Below are positions 15,706 to 24,489 of a DNA stretch of 34,533 nucleotides, piece by piece. The stretch spans positions 1 to 34,533 of the forward strand of contig NZ_FNDH01000028.1 in the NCBI RefSeq assembly GCF_900100485.1, given 5' to 3'. The notes beneath the pieces were generated by a model. The model did no database searches, was not told where the DNA came from, and saw only the letters and a list, made by a program, of their open reading frames with translations. The position numbers were made by a program, and so were the translations under genes. The DNA is from Nitrosomonas sp. Nm132. Lineage in GTDB: Bacteria; Pseudomonadota; Gammaproteobacteria; Burkholderiales; Nitrosomonadaceae. Each line of letters opens with the position of its first letter. Within the stretch, counting starts at the first letter, position 1.

Positions 15706-17487
15706 ATGCAAAATAAGTTGGTTATTTTTCCTAGGCTCATTCAGACGCAGTTGGCTAGCCGGCGCACGATGCTCCGGGTAATCAGCTGTAGTGCCTGTGC
15801 GCCTGGGTACCTTTTTTGCTTGCCTCTTCTTCTACTGGCTTTACTGCTGATGCGGATCGCGCCCGCGCATGCCGATGAACTATTAATTGAGCGCGGGCTG
15901 AGTGGTGCGGTAATCAACAAGCGGATGGCGGCGGTGACCGATGTCACTGCGCGTACGCCTTGGCCACAGATGCTGGCTGAGTCGCAGCGCTTCACACCCG
16001 CAAGCGGGCGCAGCGGGGCTGGCCTGGAGTCAGGCGCGCATTGGCTGAAACTGGATTTCCACCGCGCTGAGGCTGAGCGCGGCACACCCTGGTGGTTGGT
16101 GGTGGAGCCGCTCAATCTCTATGATCTGCGCTTGTACCGCCGCAATGCCCACGGAGAATTCGAGGAGCTTGTCTCCGGCGAGCGCGTGTCCTTCGCGGCG
16201 GGCCGGGAACGCGAATGGCGCCAATATGCTTTTACTTTACCTGAGCATGGGCCAGTCTATCTGCGTGCTTATGATCCGGGCGGTGCAAGCTTTCCAGTAG
16301 CGCTGTGGCACCAGGACGATCTGGAGCACCATGAGCGCCTGGGGGAGTTGTTGCTGGGCAGTATCTATGGTGCGCTGCTGGCCATGTGCTTTTACAACTT
16401 TTTTCTGGCGCTGAGTCTGCGCGACCCGGCTTATGGCTGGTATGTTGCAACCACCTTGGCGCTGGGCGTTTTCCTGACCTATTTGCATGGCCACGCAGCT
16501 CAATGGTGGTGGCGTGACTGGCCGCAGTGGGTAGCCATGGGGCGGGTGGTGCTGCCCAGCCTCTGGGGGCTGGCGCTGGCGGGTTTTATAATGAGCTTCT
16601 TCCGTACCCGAATCTATTTGCCTGGCGCACACCGATTGCTGCAGGTCATTGTGCTGAGCTATCTGTTCATCATTGCCATGCGTCTGGCTGGCGCACATGC
16701 GCTACCGTCCCTGATGCTGACTATTCAATCGTTGCCAGCCGTGGGTTTGGTATTTTATATCGCGATCAGGCGTTGGCATCAGGGCATGGTGGGGGCGCGC
16801 TATTTCCTGTCTGCCTACGGTATCGTGATGGTGGGTACGGTCATTTTCCTGTTGCGCATCTGCGGGCTGTTGATGCCGAGTCCCCTAACCGAGTTGGCCA
16901 TGCCGGTGACGGCCACGCTGGAGAGCCTGGTGTTTTCGCTGGCGCTGGCGGGACGCATTAAGAATCTACGCCATGCCAGCGAGGTGGCTTTTATCGATGA
17001 ACTGACCGGGCTGCCCAACCGTCGCGCACTCGAGCAGCGCTTCAAGCTGTATGCCGACAGCAAGGCCGACCAGGGCTTCAGCCTGCTGACCGTGGATTTG
17101 GATAAATTCAAGCCGGTCAACGACCTCTGGGGTCATGCCGAAGGCGATCAGGTGCTGCGCGCGCTGGCCCAGCGCATGCAGTCTTGTGTGCGGCATGAGG
17201 ATCTGGTGGCGCGCGTAGGCGGTGACGAATTCGTCGTGCTGCTTTCGCCCTCAGCCAGCAAGGGCATGGTCTCGACTGTGGTTAATCGCCTGCTGGAGGT
17301 GACGCGCGCGCCAGTCCACATTAGCGGGCGCAGCCATAGTCTATCCGCTAGCGTAGGATTGGCGCACTATCCCAATCATGGCTGCAGCCTGGCCGAGTTG
17401 AGCCGCCATGCGGATATGGCCATGTACGAGGCCAAGCGGGCTGGAGGAGACACCTGGCGTGCTGCGACAGGGACGATCAGAAACTAG
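15706..17487 (+). CDS. Membrane diguanylate cyclase (7TM sensor plus GGDEF)
   Basis: Predicted to make cyclic di-GMP in response to an extracytoplasmic signal. The 593 residues contain a signal peptide ending near APAHA, a periplasmic 7TMR-DISM-type beta-sandwich domain (about 60-200), seven membrane segments (about 215-415) and a C-terminal GGDEF domain. The active-site GGDEF is intact at 505-509. An inhibitory RxxD site (RHED, 496-499) lies at the canonical five-residue spacing, so product feedback is likely. There is no EAL domain. An alternative start is the ATG at 15769, which gives a more usual signal-peptide length. The gene is monocistronic and the 162-bp element B sits directly upstream. 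Confidence 0.92.
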   Translation: MQNKLVIFPRLIQTQLASRRTMLRVISCSACAPGYLFCLPLLLLALLLMRIAPAHADELLIERGLSGAVINKRMAAVTDVTARTPWPQMLAESQRFTPASGRSGAGLESGAHWLKLDFHRAEAERGTPWWLVVEPLNLYDLRLYRRNAHGEFEELVSGERVSFAAGREREWRQYAFTLPEHGPVYLRAYDPGGASFPVALWHQDDLEHHERLGELLLGSIYGALLAMCFYNFFLALSLRDPAYGWYVATTLALGVFLTYLHGHAAQWWWRDWPQWVAMGRVVLPSLWGLALAGFIMSFFRTRIYLPGAHRLLQVIVLSYLFIIAMRLAGAHALPSLMLTIQSLPAVGLVFYIAIRRWHQGMVGARYFLSAYGIVMVGTVIFLLRICGLLMPSPLTELAMPVTATLESLVFSLALAGRIKNLRHASEVAFIDELTGLPNRRALEQRFKLYADSKADQGFSLLTVDLDKFKPVNDLWGHAEGDQVLRALAQRMQSCVRHEDLVARVGGDEFVVLLSPSASKGMVSTVVNRLLEVTRAPVHISGRSHSLSASVGLAHYPNHGCSLAELSRHADMAMYEAKRAGGDTWRAATGTIRN

Positions 17488-17712
17488 ACCGAGTGCAGTT
17501 ATTGGGACATACAGTAGATTTATTAACGAAACTTCATTCTCACAGATTCTCAAGTGGATCATGAAAGCATGAGCTTGCCGGGAGGCGCTCAATTTTGATC
17601 GTTATTTGTTTATAGAGCAAAAATGTAGCAAAAGCTATGGGGTTTCGTACAATGGTAACTAAATACGATTTTATTTTTTGCTGCCGTAACAACAAAAGGG
17701 ACACCGGCTACC

Positions 17713-20700
17713 ATGATCCATGAGACCCCTTTGCCATCCTTGACCTTTGCCAGAGTCGCTATCAACCGCGCCTATCTTTACGATGAGGCAGAGTGCCTCA
17801 ATACCCTGCTTTCCCTCGCCACGCTCGATGAGCGCAAGCAGGCCCAAGTGGAGGCGCTGGCGCGGCAGCTGGTGAACCAGGTGCGTGGCATGGAATGGGC
17901 ACGGAACGGGATTGATGCCTTGCTGCATGAGTATGATCTCAGTACTCAGGAAGGCGTGCTGCTGATGTCTTTGGCCGAGGCGCTGCTGCGCATTCCCGAT
18001 GCTGCAACCGCTGACCGGCTGATTCAAGATAAGCTTTCTAGCGCCGAATGGGATCGTCATCTTGGCCATAGCTCCTCATTCTTTGCCAACGCTTCCACTT
18101 GGGGATTGCTGTTGACAGGTAAGATCGTCAAACTTGAAGCATCTTCATCACTATTCAACCGCCTCATCAGCCGCAGTGGCGAGCCTGTAATCCGCATGGT
18201 GATCAAGCAGGCGATGCGCCTGATCGGCCATCAGTTCGTCATGGGCGGTACCCTTGATGAAGCGCTTAAGCATAGCAGGGATGATGAAAACAGACGCTAT
18301 CGCTATTCCTTTGACATGCTCGGCGAAGCGGCGCTTACCGCTGCCGATGCGGCGCGCTATTTCGCTGATTATTACCATGCCATCATCGCCCTTGGCGAGC
18401 AGACCGGCCAGGGTGAGCTGTTTGACCACCCTGGCATTTCGGTGAAACTTTCTGCGCTCCACCCTCGTTATGAATACGCCAACCGGCAGCGCGTCCTTGA
18501 CGAGCTGTCACCGCGTTTGCTGGAACTGGCGCTTGCCGCCAAGGCCGTCAACATTAGCATGACCATCGATGCCGAAGAGGTCGAGCGGCTCGACCTGTCG
18601 CTCGACCTGTTTGAAACCGTATACCGCAACGACAAGCTCACAGGCTGGAGTGGCTTCGGCTTGGCGGTGCAAGCCTATCAGAAACGAGCCATCCATGTGA
18701 TCGACTGGCTGGCGCAACTGGCCAGCGAGTGCAAACGCCCGATTCCGGTCCGCCTCGTTAAAGGGGCCTACTGGGATGCCGAGATCAAACAGGCCCAGGA
18801 GCGTGGTCTCGACGGTTATCCAGTGTTTACCCGCAAGCTGGCGACCGATGTTTCCTACCTCGCTTGCGCTCGCCGGCTTCTCGATCGTGGTGATCTCTTT
18901 TATCCTCAATTCGCTACTCACAACGCCCGTGCCGTTGCTACCCTCATTGTCATGGCCGGCTCGCATCCCTTCGAGTTTCAGCGCTTGCATGGCATGGGCG
19001 AAGCACTCTATGCCGCTGCATTCGATGAGCACCCGCAGTTCAATTGCCGTGTCTACGCACCTGTCGGCAACTATAAAGAGCTGCTCCCCTACCTAGTGCG
19101 GCGGTTGCTGGAGAATGGCGCCAACAGCTCTTTCGTCAACCGGATCGCCAATGAGCAGATTACCGTCGAAGAGATTATCGCCGATCCTGTGAGTGGACTT
19201 GCGCGCTACCCGCAGTGTATTTCTACGCCACGCCATCTCTACGGGAAAGAGCGGCTTAACGCCAGCGGCATCAATCTTGCCGAGGCTGAAGCGCAAATGC
19301 AGCTTGACCAGGCATTGGAAAAAGCATGCAGGCAGTTGTGGCATGCCGCGCCGATAGTCGATGGCTATATCCTCGCAGGCAGAGCGCAAAACATCCTCAA
19401 TCCCGCCGATCACAACGATGTCGTCGGCGAAGCGGCGCTTGCCGATAGCAGCGCGGTTGACAGAGCGCTCAGTATTGCACACGACGCTGCTTTCGAATGG
19501 GCCAGCAGCAGCGCCAGCGAACGCGCTGCCTTGCTGGAGCGAGCTGCCGATCTGTTTGAAGAACAACGCGCCGAGTTGATGTCACTTATCATTCGCGAGG
19601 GCGGACGCACCCTTCATGATGCACTTAGTGAAGTGCGCGAGGCCATCGACTTTTGTCGTTACTACGCTGACCAGGCGCGCCGCTATTTTGATCATGCCAT
19701 CACACTGCCCGGTGTCACGGGAGAAAGCAATCAATTGCGATTGGCTGGGCGTGGTGTGTTCATCTGCATCAGCCCATGGAATTTTCCGATATCTATTTTC
19801 ACCGGCCAGATCGCTGCCGCACTGGCTGCCGGCAACAGCGTTATTGCCAAACCGGCGGCACTCTCGCCTTTATGCGCTGCGCACGTGGTGGGCCTGCTGC
19901 ATAAGGCCGGCATCCCTGGAGAGGTGCTGCACTTCATTCCCGGCAGCGGCAGCGAAATCGGCATGCAGCTGGTGAGTGATGCCCGCATTGCAGGTATCGC
20001 CTTTACCGGTTCCACCAGCACCGCCAGACAAATCAACCAGGTCCTTTCCCAAGGTGAGCGCATCCTTCCTTTTATTGCTGAAACCGGCGGCCAGAACTGC
20101 ATGATTGTCGACAGTTCGGCACTGCCAGAACAGGTGGTGAAAGATGTCATTGCTTCTGCTTTCAACAGCGCCGGGCAACGCTGTTCGGCGCTGCGCGTGC
20201 TGTTTCTGCAGCAGGAAGTCGCAGCGCAGATCATGGAAATGCTCGGTGGTGCCATGGATGAGCTGCGTATCGGCAATCCCATGCGCCTCAGCACTGACAT
20301 TGGTCCCATCATCAGCCTTTCTGCCTGCGCCGGACTGCAACAACACAGCGAGCGGATGAACAGCGAAGCGCGCCTGATCAAGACCATGCCACTCCCACAA
20401 GGAAACGAACAGGGCAGCTATTTCGCCCCGCGCGTTTACCAGATCGAAAAGCTCAGTCAACTCCAGCATGAAGTGTTTGGCCCTATTCTGCACATTATTC
20501 AATATCAAGCCAGCCGGTTGAATGAAGTGGTCGATGCCATCAACCACAGCGGCTACGGCCTCACGCTTGGTATCCACAGTCGCATCAACACCACCATCGA
20601 CTACATCGCCCGCCATGCCCGCTGCGGCAATATCTACGTCAACCGCAACATCATCGGCGCCATCGTCGGCTCACAACCTTTCGGCGGCGAAGGATTCTCC

Positions 20701-20844
20701 GGCACCGGCCCCAAGGCCGGTGGTCCGCACTATCTGCAACGCTTTGCAACTGAGCGGGTAGTCACCATCAATACAGCAGCGGTAGGAGGCAATGTGACGC
20801 TATTGTCGCTGGGGGGTGCAGATATCCGCTCAACAAAAGATTGA
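17713..20844 (+). CDS. putA: Bifunctional proline dehydrogenase / P5C dehydrogenase
   Basis: Oxidises proline to glutamate in two steps: an FAD-dependent proline dehydrogenase passes electrons to quinone at the membrane, then an NAD-dependent aldehyde dehydrogenase completes the reaction. At 1043 residues this is the short PutA type. The PRODH barrel shows RLVKGAYWD at 347-355. The ALDH domain shows the catalytic Cys824 in AGQRCSA and Glu790 in ETGGQN, 34 residues apart as is usual. The N-terminal ribbon-helix-helix DNA-binding domain of trifunctional PutA is absent, so this protein is not its own repressor. No proline permease gene lies nearby. The gene is alone, with 225 bases of unassigned sequence upstream. 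Confidence 0.97.
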   Translation: MIHETPLPSLTFARVAINRAYLYDEAECLNTLLSLATLDERKQAQVEALARQLVNQVRGMEWARNGIDALLHEYDLSTQEGVLLMSLAEALLRIPDAATADRLIQDKLSSAEWDRHLGHSSSFFANASTWGLLLTGKIVKLEASSSLFNRLISRSGEPVIRMVIKQAMRLIGHQFVMGGTLDEALKHSRDDENRRYRYSFDMLGEAALTAADAARYFADYYHAIIALGEQTGQGELFDHPGISVKLSALHPRYEYANRQRVLDELSPRLLELALAAKAVNISMTIDAEEVERLDLSLDLFETVYRNDKLTGWSGFGLAVQAYQKRAIHVIDWLAQLASECKRPIPVRLVKGAYWDAEIKQAQERGLDGYPVFTRKLATDVSYLACARRLLDRGDLFYPQFATHNARAVATLIVMAGSHPFEFQRLHGMGEALYAAAFDEHPQFNCRVYAPVGNYKELLPYLVRRLLENGANSSFVNRIANEQITVEEIIADPVSGLARYPQCISTPRHLYGKERLNASGINLAEAEAQMQLDQALEKACRQLWHAAPIVDGYILAGRAQNILNPADHNDVVGEAALADSSAVDRALSIAHDAAFEWASSSASERAALLERAADLFEEQRAELMSLIIREGGRTLHDALSEVREAIDFCRYYADQARRYFDHAITLPGVTGESNQLRLAGRGVFICISPWNFPISIFTGQIAAALAAGNSVIAKPAALSPLCAAHVVGLLHKAGIPGEVLHFIPGSGSEIGMQLVSDARIAGIAFTGSTSTARQINQVLSQGERILPFIAETGGQNCMIVDSSALPEQVVKDVIASAFNSAGQRCSALRVLFLQQEVAAQIMEMLGGAMDELRIGNPMRLSTDIGPIISLSACAGLQQHSERMNSEARLIKTMPLPQGNEQGSYFAPRVYQIEKLSQLQHEVFGPILHIIQYQASRLNEVVDAINHSGYGLTLGIHSRINTTIDYIARHARCGNIYVNRNIIGAIVGSQPFGGEGFSGTGPKAGGPHYLQRFATERVVTINTAAVGGNVTLLSLGGADIRSTKD

Positions 20845-21421
20845 AATCTCCCTTAGAGCCAGCGAAGGTATCTAGGGTGCGTTCCGATTTAGGTTCGATG
20901 GATGTGTGTGGGTGAGACCGCTACGTACCCGATCGCACGGTTTTCTGGCTACCTGGCAAGGCTAATGCGGCTGGCGCTAAAGATTCCTTGATCGCGTATC
21001 AGTACTTTTAACCCGAATATTTCATAAATTCGCGTGATGATCACGCAGGATTTTGATTAATAGGGAAGTTTTGAGAAGGAGGGGTGTAGTGATTCATACA
21101 CCCGACTGAGCGAAATCTTTCTTATTAATCAAAAGACAAGTGAGGGCACGTGTCAATTTGTGAAATATTCGGGTTTAAGCTCGCATGAAGCTTGAGTACA
21201 TAATTTTGTAAAAATGGTTGTTTATATTTCCTGTGTTTCAATATCAATACATCAGCCATAGAGTCGAGATTGGATAATATCACTACCAACCCTATAAAAA
21301 CTGGATCAACGCACTGTTGGTAACGCAGTATCTATCATGCGAAATAGCCAAATTATCTACCATGCCGGTTGACATACCGGTCACTTACTCATAACCACCA
21401 AAGCTTTGGGCTAATCAGATA
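20845..21421. other. Intergenic region with element copy C
   Basis: The 577 bases between putA and the kinase-like gene hold element copy C (21008-21177) and about 240 bases of AT-rich sequence leading to the next start. No supported open frame and no obvious rho-independent terminator for putA are seen. Confidence 0.6.
21008..21177. mobile_element. 162-bp palindromic element, copy C, inverted orientation
   Basis: Element 21012-21173 is the same length as copies A and B but lies in the opposite orientation. The left flank is TTAA. The right flank reads TTTA, or TTAA after one extra T, so the duplication is slightly decayed. The inner end has one change (CACAAATT). Read in the same direction it differs from copy B at about 5 positions by eye, and its central and sub-terminal pairings are kept. 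Confidence 0.9.
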
Positions 21422-22420
21422 ATGATTTATTCTTCCGTGAAAACCGATCGCTCATTTCAACAAAATGGAACGCTCATTGATATTCCTTCACCCAAAAAGG
21501 TGTCAATTATTTTCAATCCTATCTCCAGCGCGGGCAATACAGAAACGCTAGCCTATGAATTTGGGAAATTCCTGACTCATCATGGCATTGATGTGGAAGC
21601 CTGCGAATCAGAGAAAAAGATGAAATCTTACAAGCGCATCGCGGCTGACATTGCTATGCGTGATCTGTTGGTGGTGGTCGGAGGCGATGGAACAGTCAGA
21701 AAACTGTTGCCTTTACTTAGTAAAACGGATACTCCCGTTTACGTGGTTCCCGGTGGAAATGAATCGCTATTTGCGCGCTCGTATGGGATGAGTGCAAATG
21801 CAGAGGACCTGCTCCAAGCGGTCGTTCACGGGAAATGTCTGGAACAGTTTTATGGTCTGATCAGCGGCAACGGGATCCAGGGAGGGAAGCCTTTTTTCAT
21901 TATGGCCTCGATGGGGTTCGATTCACTGACAATCAAGCAGATTGGTAAACGAAAAGGGCCGATCAATGATTCGACTTATGTTTGGTGCGGGTTAAGCGCT
22001 CTGGTTTCGCTGCACCATCCTACCGTGACAATTTCCATTGAGGGACAGACGGTCATTGATCACAAATCAGGATATATCATTGTGGCCAACAGCCCAGCTT
22101 ATGCAAGAAATTTACAGCTTGTTCCTGGCGCTAGTCCATCTGTAAATGAGCTGGTCATTGGTTTTTTACCTGGGGCGCGACGCCAACATGAATTGATCAA
22201 AACATTGAGGATGCTTCAGCATAAGCCAGCAGGGCTTCCCTTGCAGTATTTTTCAGGAAGAAACATATCGCTTACCTTACACGCACCATCCTATCCTTTG
22301 CAGGTGGATGGTGATTATTTTCGTAACCGCGATATCGAGGCGGGCAGTACAATAAAATTTAGCATCAGCCCAAAGCCGATCCGAGTACTGATTCAACCGT
22401 GTCTGTATATGGCAACGTGA
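21422..22420 (+). CDS. Diacylglycerol/sphingosine kinase-like lipid kinase
   Basis: A 332-residue protein with the DAGK catalytic fold. It has an N-terminal nucleotide-binding half with IIFNPISSAGN and the hallmark GGDGT at residues 87-91, then VPGGNESLFAR. The second, beta-rich half carries the substrate-binding region and ends with the typical LQVDGDYF. YegS/DagK-type enzymes phosphorylate lipid diols, but the substrate here is unknown. Serine in the NESLFAR loop differs from the usual NDFAR and may signal altered specificity. It is preceded by element C and convergent with the next gene. No membrane helix is apparent. Confidence 0.85.
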   Translation: MIYSSVKTDRSFQQNGTLIDIPSPKKVSIIFNPISSAGNTETLAYEFGKFLTHHGIDVEACESEKKMKSYKRIAADIAMRDLLVVVGGDGTVRKLLPLLSKTDTPVYVVPGGNESLFARSYGMSANAEDLLQAVVHGKCLEQFYGLISGNGIQGGKPFFIMASMGFDSLTIKQIGKRKGPINDSTYVWCGLSALVSLHHPTVTISIEGQTVIDHKSGYIIVANSPAYARNLQLVPGASPSVNELVIGFLPGARRQHELIKTLRMLQHKPAGLPLQYFSGRNISLTLHAPSYPLQVDGDYFRNRDIEAGSTIKFSISPKPIRVLIQPCLYMAT

Positions 22421-22494
22421 CGGATGATGATGCTGAACAGGGGGGAGGATATGTTGATGGAGTCGATTTTAAATGGGCCGCAAGCAAAGACCGG

Positions 22495-23193
22495 CTATTC
22501 CTTGAGCTTGATATTGATCTGACCGTCGGTCACTTGAATGTCTTCAACGCCTTCCGAGAAAGATTTCCAGAATCCCGGATCGACCCCAAATTCACTGACC
22601 AGATCGATATTTTTCATGCCACCCAGCCAGGCATTTGGGATGGGAATGCCCATGATGCTGACGCCTTTGAGGACGATGACCGGTTTGTCATGCTGGTAGG
22701 CCATGCCGATGCCGGCATTTAAACGGAGTGTTTTACCACCCAGTACCGGAAAATCTTCTTCAAGTGGAATGAGCAGTTTTGCACTGACGAGATTATCAGC
22801 AAGATCAATGGCCAGTTTTTGTGCGAGATCAGTATTTTTTGCGAGTAGTGCATTCAGCTCGCGTTCAGTGAAATTGATTTCGTGTGGAGCATTTTCTTCG
22901 GAGTAATGTTCTGGTTTCAGGAATCCGTCTTTGTCGATTTCATCACTTTCTTTTTTATTCATAGGGCGCGATGAGAATTCAGGTTCATAACCGAGGGCAT
23001 GCAGTTTGGCTTTGAGAGTCTCCTCTTCTTTGGTACTCAGTACTACCGGAGTAAATGACGTAGTGAAAATATAGGTTTTGAGTACCCAGTAGGTACTAGC
23101 TATGGTGATTACCATGGTGAGCAGAACGATCAGCAGTACATGGCCCCAGTGCATATGAGTCGTTCTTTTGTCGGTGTTTTCAGTAGGATTCAT
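22495..23193 (-). CDS. Single-span membrane-anchored protein of unknown function
   Basis: A 232-residue protein with a short N-terminal cytoplasmic part, one membrane helix (about 17-37) and a soluble periplasmic domain. Conserved-looking blocks are FTERELNALLAKNTDLA, VPIPNAWLGG-like IPNAWLGG, and GFWKSFSEGVEDI. Homologues in some genomes carry the label arginine N-succinyltransferase. Nothing in this sequence resembles an acyltransferase, and the membrane anchor argues against it, so I leave it unnamed. It starts 15 bases after the glycosyltransferase stop and is the second gene of a two-gene operon, suggesting an envelope role (inference). Confidence 0.8.
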   Translation of the reverse strand: MNPTENTDKRTTHMHWGHVLLIVLLTMVITIASTYWVLKTYIFTTSFTPVVLSTKEEETLKAKLHALGYEPEFSSRPMNKKESDEIDKDGFLKPEHYSEENAPHEINFTERELNALLAKNTDLAQKLAIDLADNLVSAKLLIPLEEDFPVLGGKTLRLNAGIGMAYQHDKPVIVLKGVSIMGIPIPNAWLGGMKNIDLVSEFGVDPGFWKSFSEGVEDIQVTDGQINIKLKE

Positions 23194-23208
23194 ATTTGTG
23201 AGTAAGGA

Positions 23209-23934
23209 TTAGCGTCGCCCGTCATACCACATCGATAACCATTTTTTGTCATGGAGCGATCGGTGGGGATGGAGAATAAGACGCACAAACTGTCCAAAGA
23301 CTTCTCGTCCGCTATAGAGTTTAATTTTTCTTGCAGATGTTTCAAGTGGATGAGCTGTCAGAATCGTGAATTTGAGATGATGGGCTCGGCCCCACTTCTT
23401 GAGTTTCTGACTGAATTCAATTTCCTCAGCTGCATAGAGTTCCAGATTGAAGCCGCCTATTTCTCGGAATGCCCTGCTGCTACATACCATCAATGCACCT
23501 GCGGCCCAGCCAAATAAAACGGATAGTATGGTCCAAAGCTTTAATATTGCGCTTGCCCACCAAGGCAGGCCAGGCATTAGCAAGGTGCTGCCAGCACCGA
23601 CATGCTTGCCTTCCTTGATTAACCGGAAGATATCAGCTAATAATCCTGTGCTCAGTAAACAATCTGCATCCAGAAATATCAGCCATTCTCCCGTGGCAGC
23701 CGTAGCCCCTGCGCTGCGAGCACGGGCAATATGGTTGATGGGCTCAAAAATGACGCGCGCACCTGCCTGTTTTGCCAGATGAGCCGTGTTGTCGGTAGAA
23801 TTGTTATCGACCACGATGATTTCATGGGTGAAATCAACATCCCGGTTGGCGGCGATTGCTTCGATCACGGACTGTAAACATCGCCCAATCAAACGTTCTT
23901 CGTTGTAAGCTGGGATAATGAGCGAAATATGCAT
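23209..23934 (-). CDS. Family-2 glycosyltransferase
   Basis: A 241-residue GT-A enzyme. It has LIIPAYNEE at the N-terminus, the nucleotide-binding VDNNSTDNT, the metal-binding FLDADC and the acceptor-loop pattern GGFNLELYAAEEIEFSQKL. One or two hydrophobic helices (about 135-160) suggest membrane association. The donor and acceptor are unknown. It is the first gene of an operon with the anchored protein at 22495. Its upstream region is divergent from the Nudix gene and holds a perfect palindrome at 23977-23991. Confidence 0.88.
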   Translation of the reverse strand: MHISLIIPAYNEERLIGRCLQSVIEAIAANRDVDFTHEIIVVDNNSTDNTAHLAKQAGARVIFEPINHIARARSAGATAATGEWLIFLDADCLLSTGLLADIFRLIKEGKHVGAGSTLLMPGLPWWASAILKLWTILSVLFGWAAGALMVCSSRAFREIGGFNLELYAAEEIEFSQKLKKWGRAHHLKFTILTAHPLETSARKIKLYSGREVFGQFVRLILHPHRSLHDKKWLSMWYDGRR

Positions 23935-23976
23935 GAAAAATAGATTCTTGTCGATATAAGTGGATGTTCAGACCAG

Positions 23977-23991
23977 CTTGATAATATCAAG
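23977..23991. promoter_or_regulatory. 15-bp perfect palindrome in a divergent promoter region
   Basis: CTTGATA-A-TATCAAG is a perfect inverted repeat around a single central base, in the 101-base AT-rich gap between the glycosyltransferase (minus) and nudJ (plus). Its position fits an operator for a dimeric repressor, but the regulator is unknown. Confidence 0.35.
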
Positions 23992-24035
23992 TTTTAACAA
24001 TACATTTTTTTATTAAATTAATTCGCACAAAAGTT

Positions 24036-24485
24036 ATGATTTGGAAACCCAATGTTACGGTTGCAGCCATTATCGAGCAAGATGGCAAATATCTCCTAGT
24101 GGAGGAAGATCAGCAGGATCTGGGCGTGCAACTCAATCAGCCTGCCGGCCATCTGGAACCTAATGAATCCATTATTCAGGCGAGCATCCGGGAAGTTCTG
24201 GAAGAAACGGCTTATACCTTTATTCCCCAATGGCTGGTGGGTATATATCACTGGCATTCTCCGGCCAGTGATACGACTTTTCTGCGTTTCGCACTGTCCG
24301 GTATGGTGACCGGCTTTGATCCGGATCGGACGCTAGATGACGGAATTTTGCGTGCCGCCTGGTTTGATCTGCATGAGATTCGTGGACGAAGAGCCTGCCA
24401 TCGCAGCCCGCTCGTCATGCAATGCATCGAGGATTATTGGGTCGGAAAACGCTATCCTCTGGAAATTCTTACACATTACGATTGA
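24036..24485 (+). CDS. nudJ: Nudix hydrolase, NudJ-like
   Basis: The 149-residue protein has a complete Nudix box at about 38-60: Gly38, Glu44, then REVLEET (52-58), followed by Ala instead of the usual Gly. In E. coli, NudJ (hydroxymethylpyrimidine-PP and nucleoside phosphatase) lies directly before mnmA. The same order here, with only 4 bases between the genes, supports the name. It hydrolyses nucleotide or thiamine-precursor pyrophosphates in the cytosol; the true substrate in this organism is not shown. The ribosome site is weak. Confidence 0.88.
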   Translation: MIWKPNVTVAAIIEQDGKYLLVEEDQQDLGVQLNQPAGHLEPNESIIQASIREVLEETAYTFIPQWLVGIYHWHSPASDTTFLRFALSGMVTGFDPDRTLDDGILRAAWFDLHEIRGRRACHRSPLVMQCIEDYWVGKRYPLEILTHYD

Positions 24486-24489
24486 GACC

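Noticed and set aside
19870..20616. Long minus-strand open frame (248 codons) inside putA
   Set aside because: It lies entirely opposite the conserved ALDH domain, including the catalytic Cys, and shows no protein-family features.
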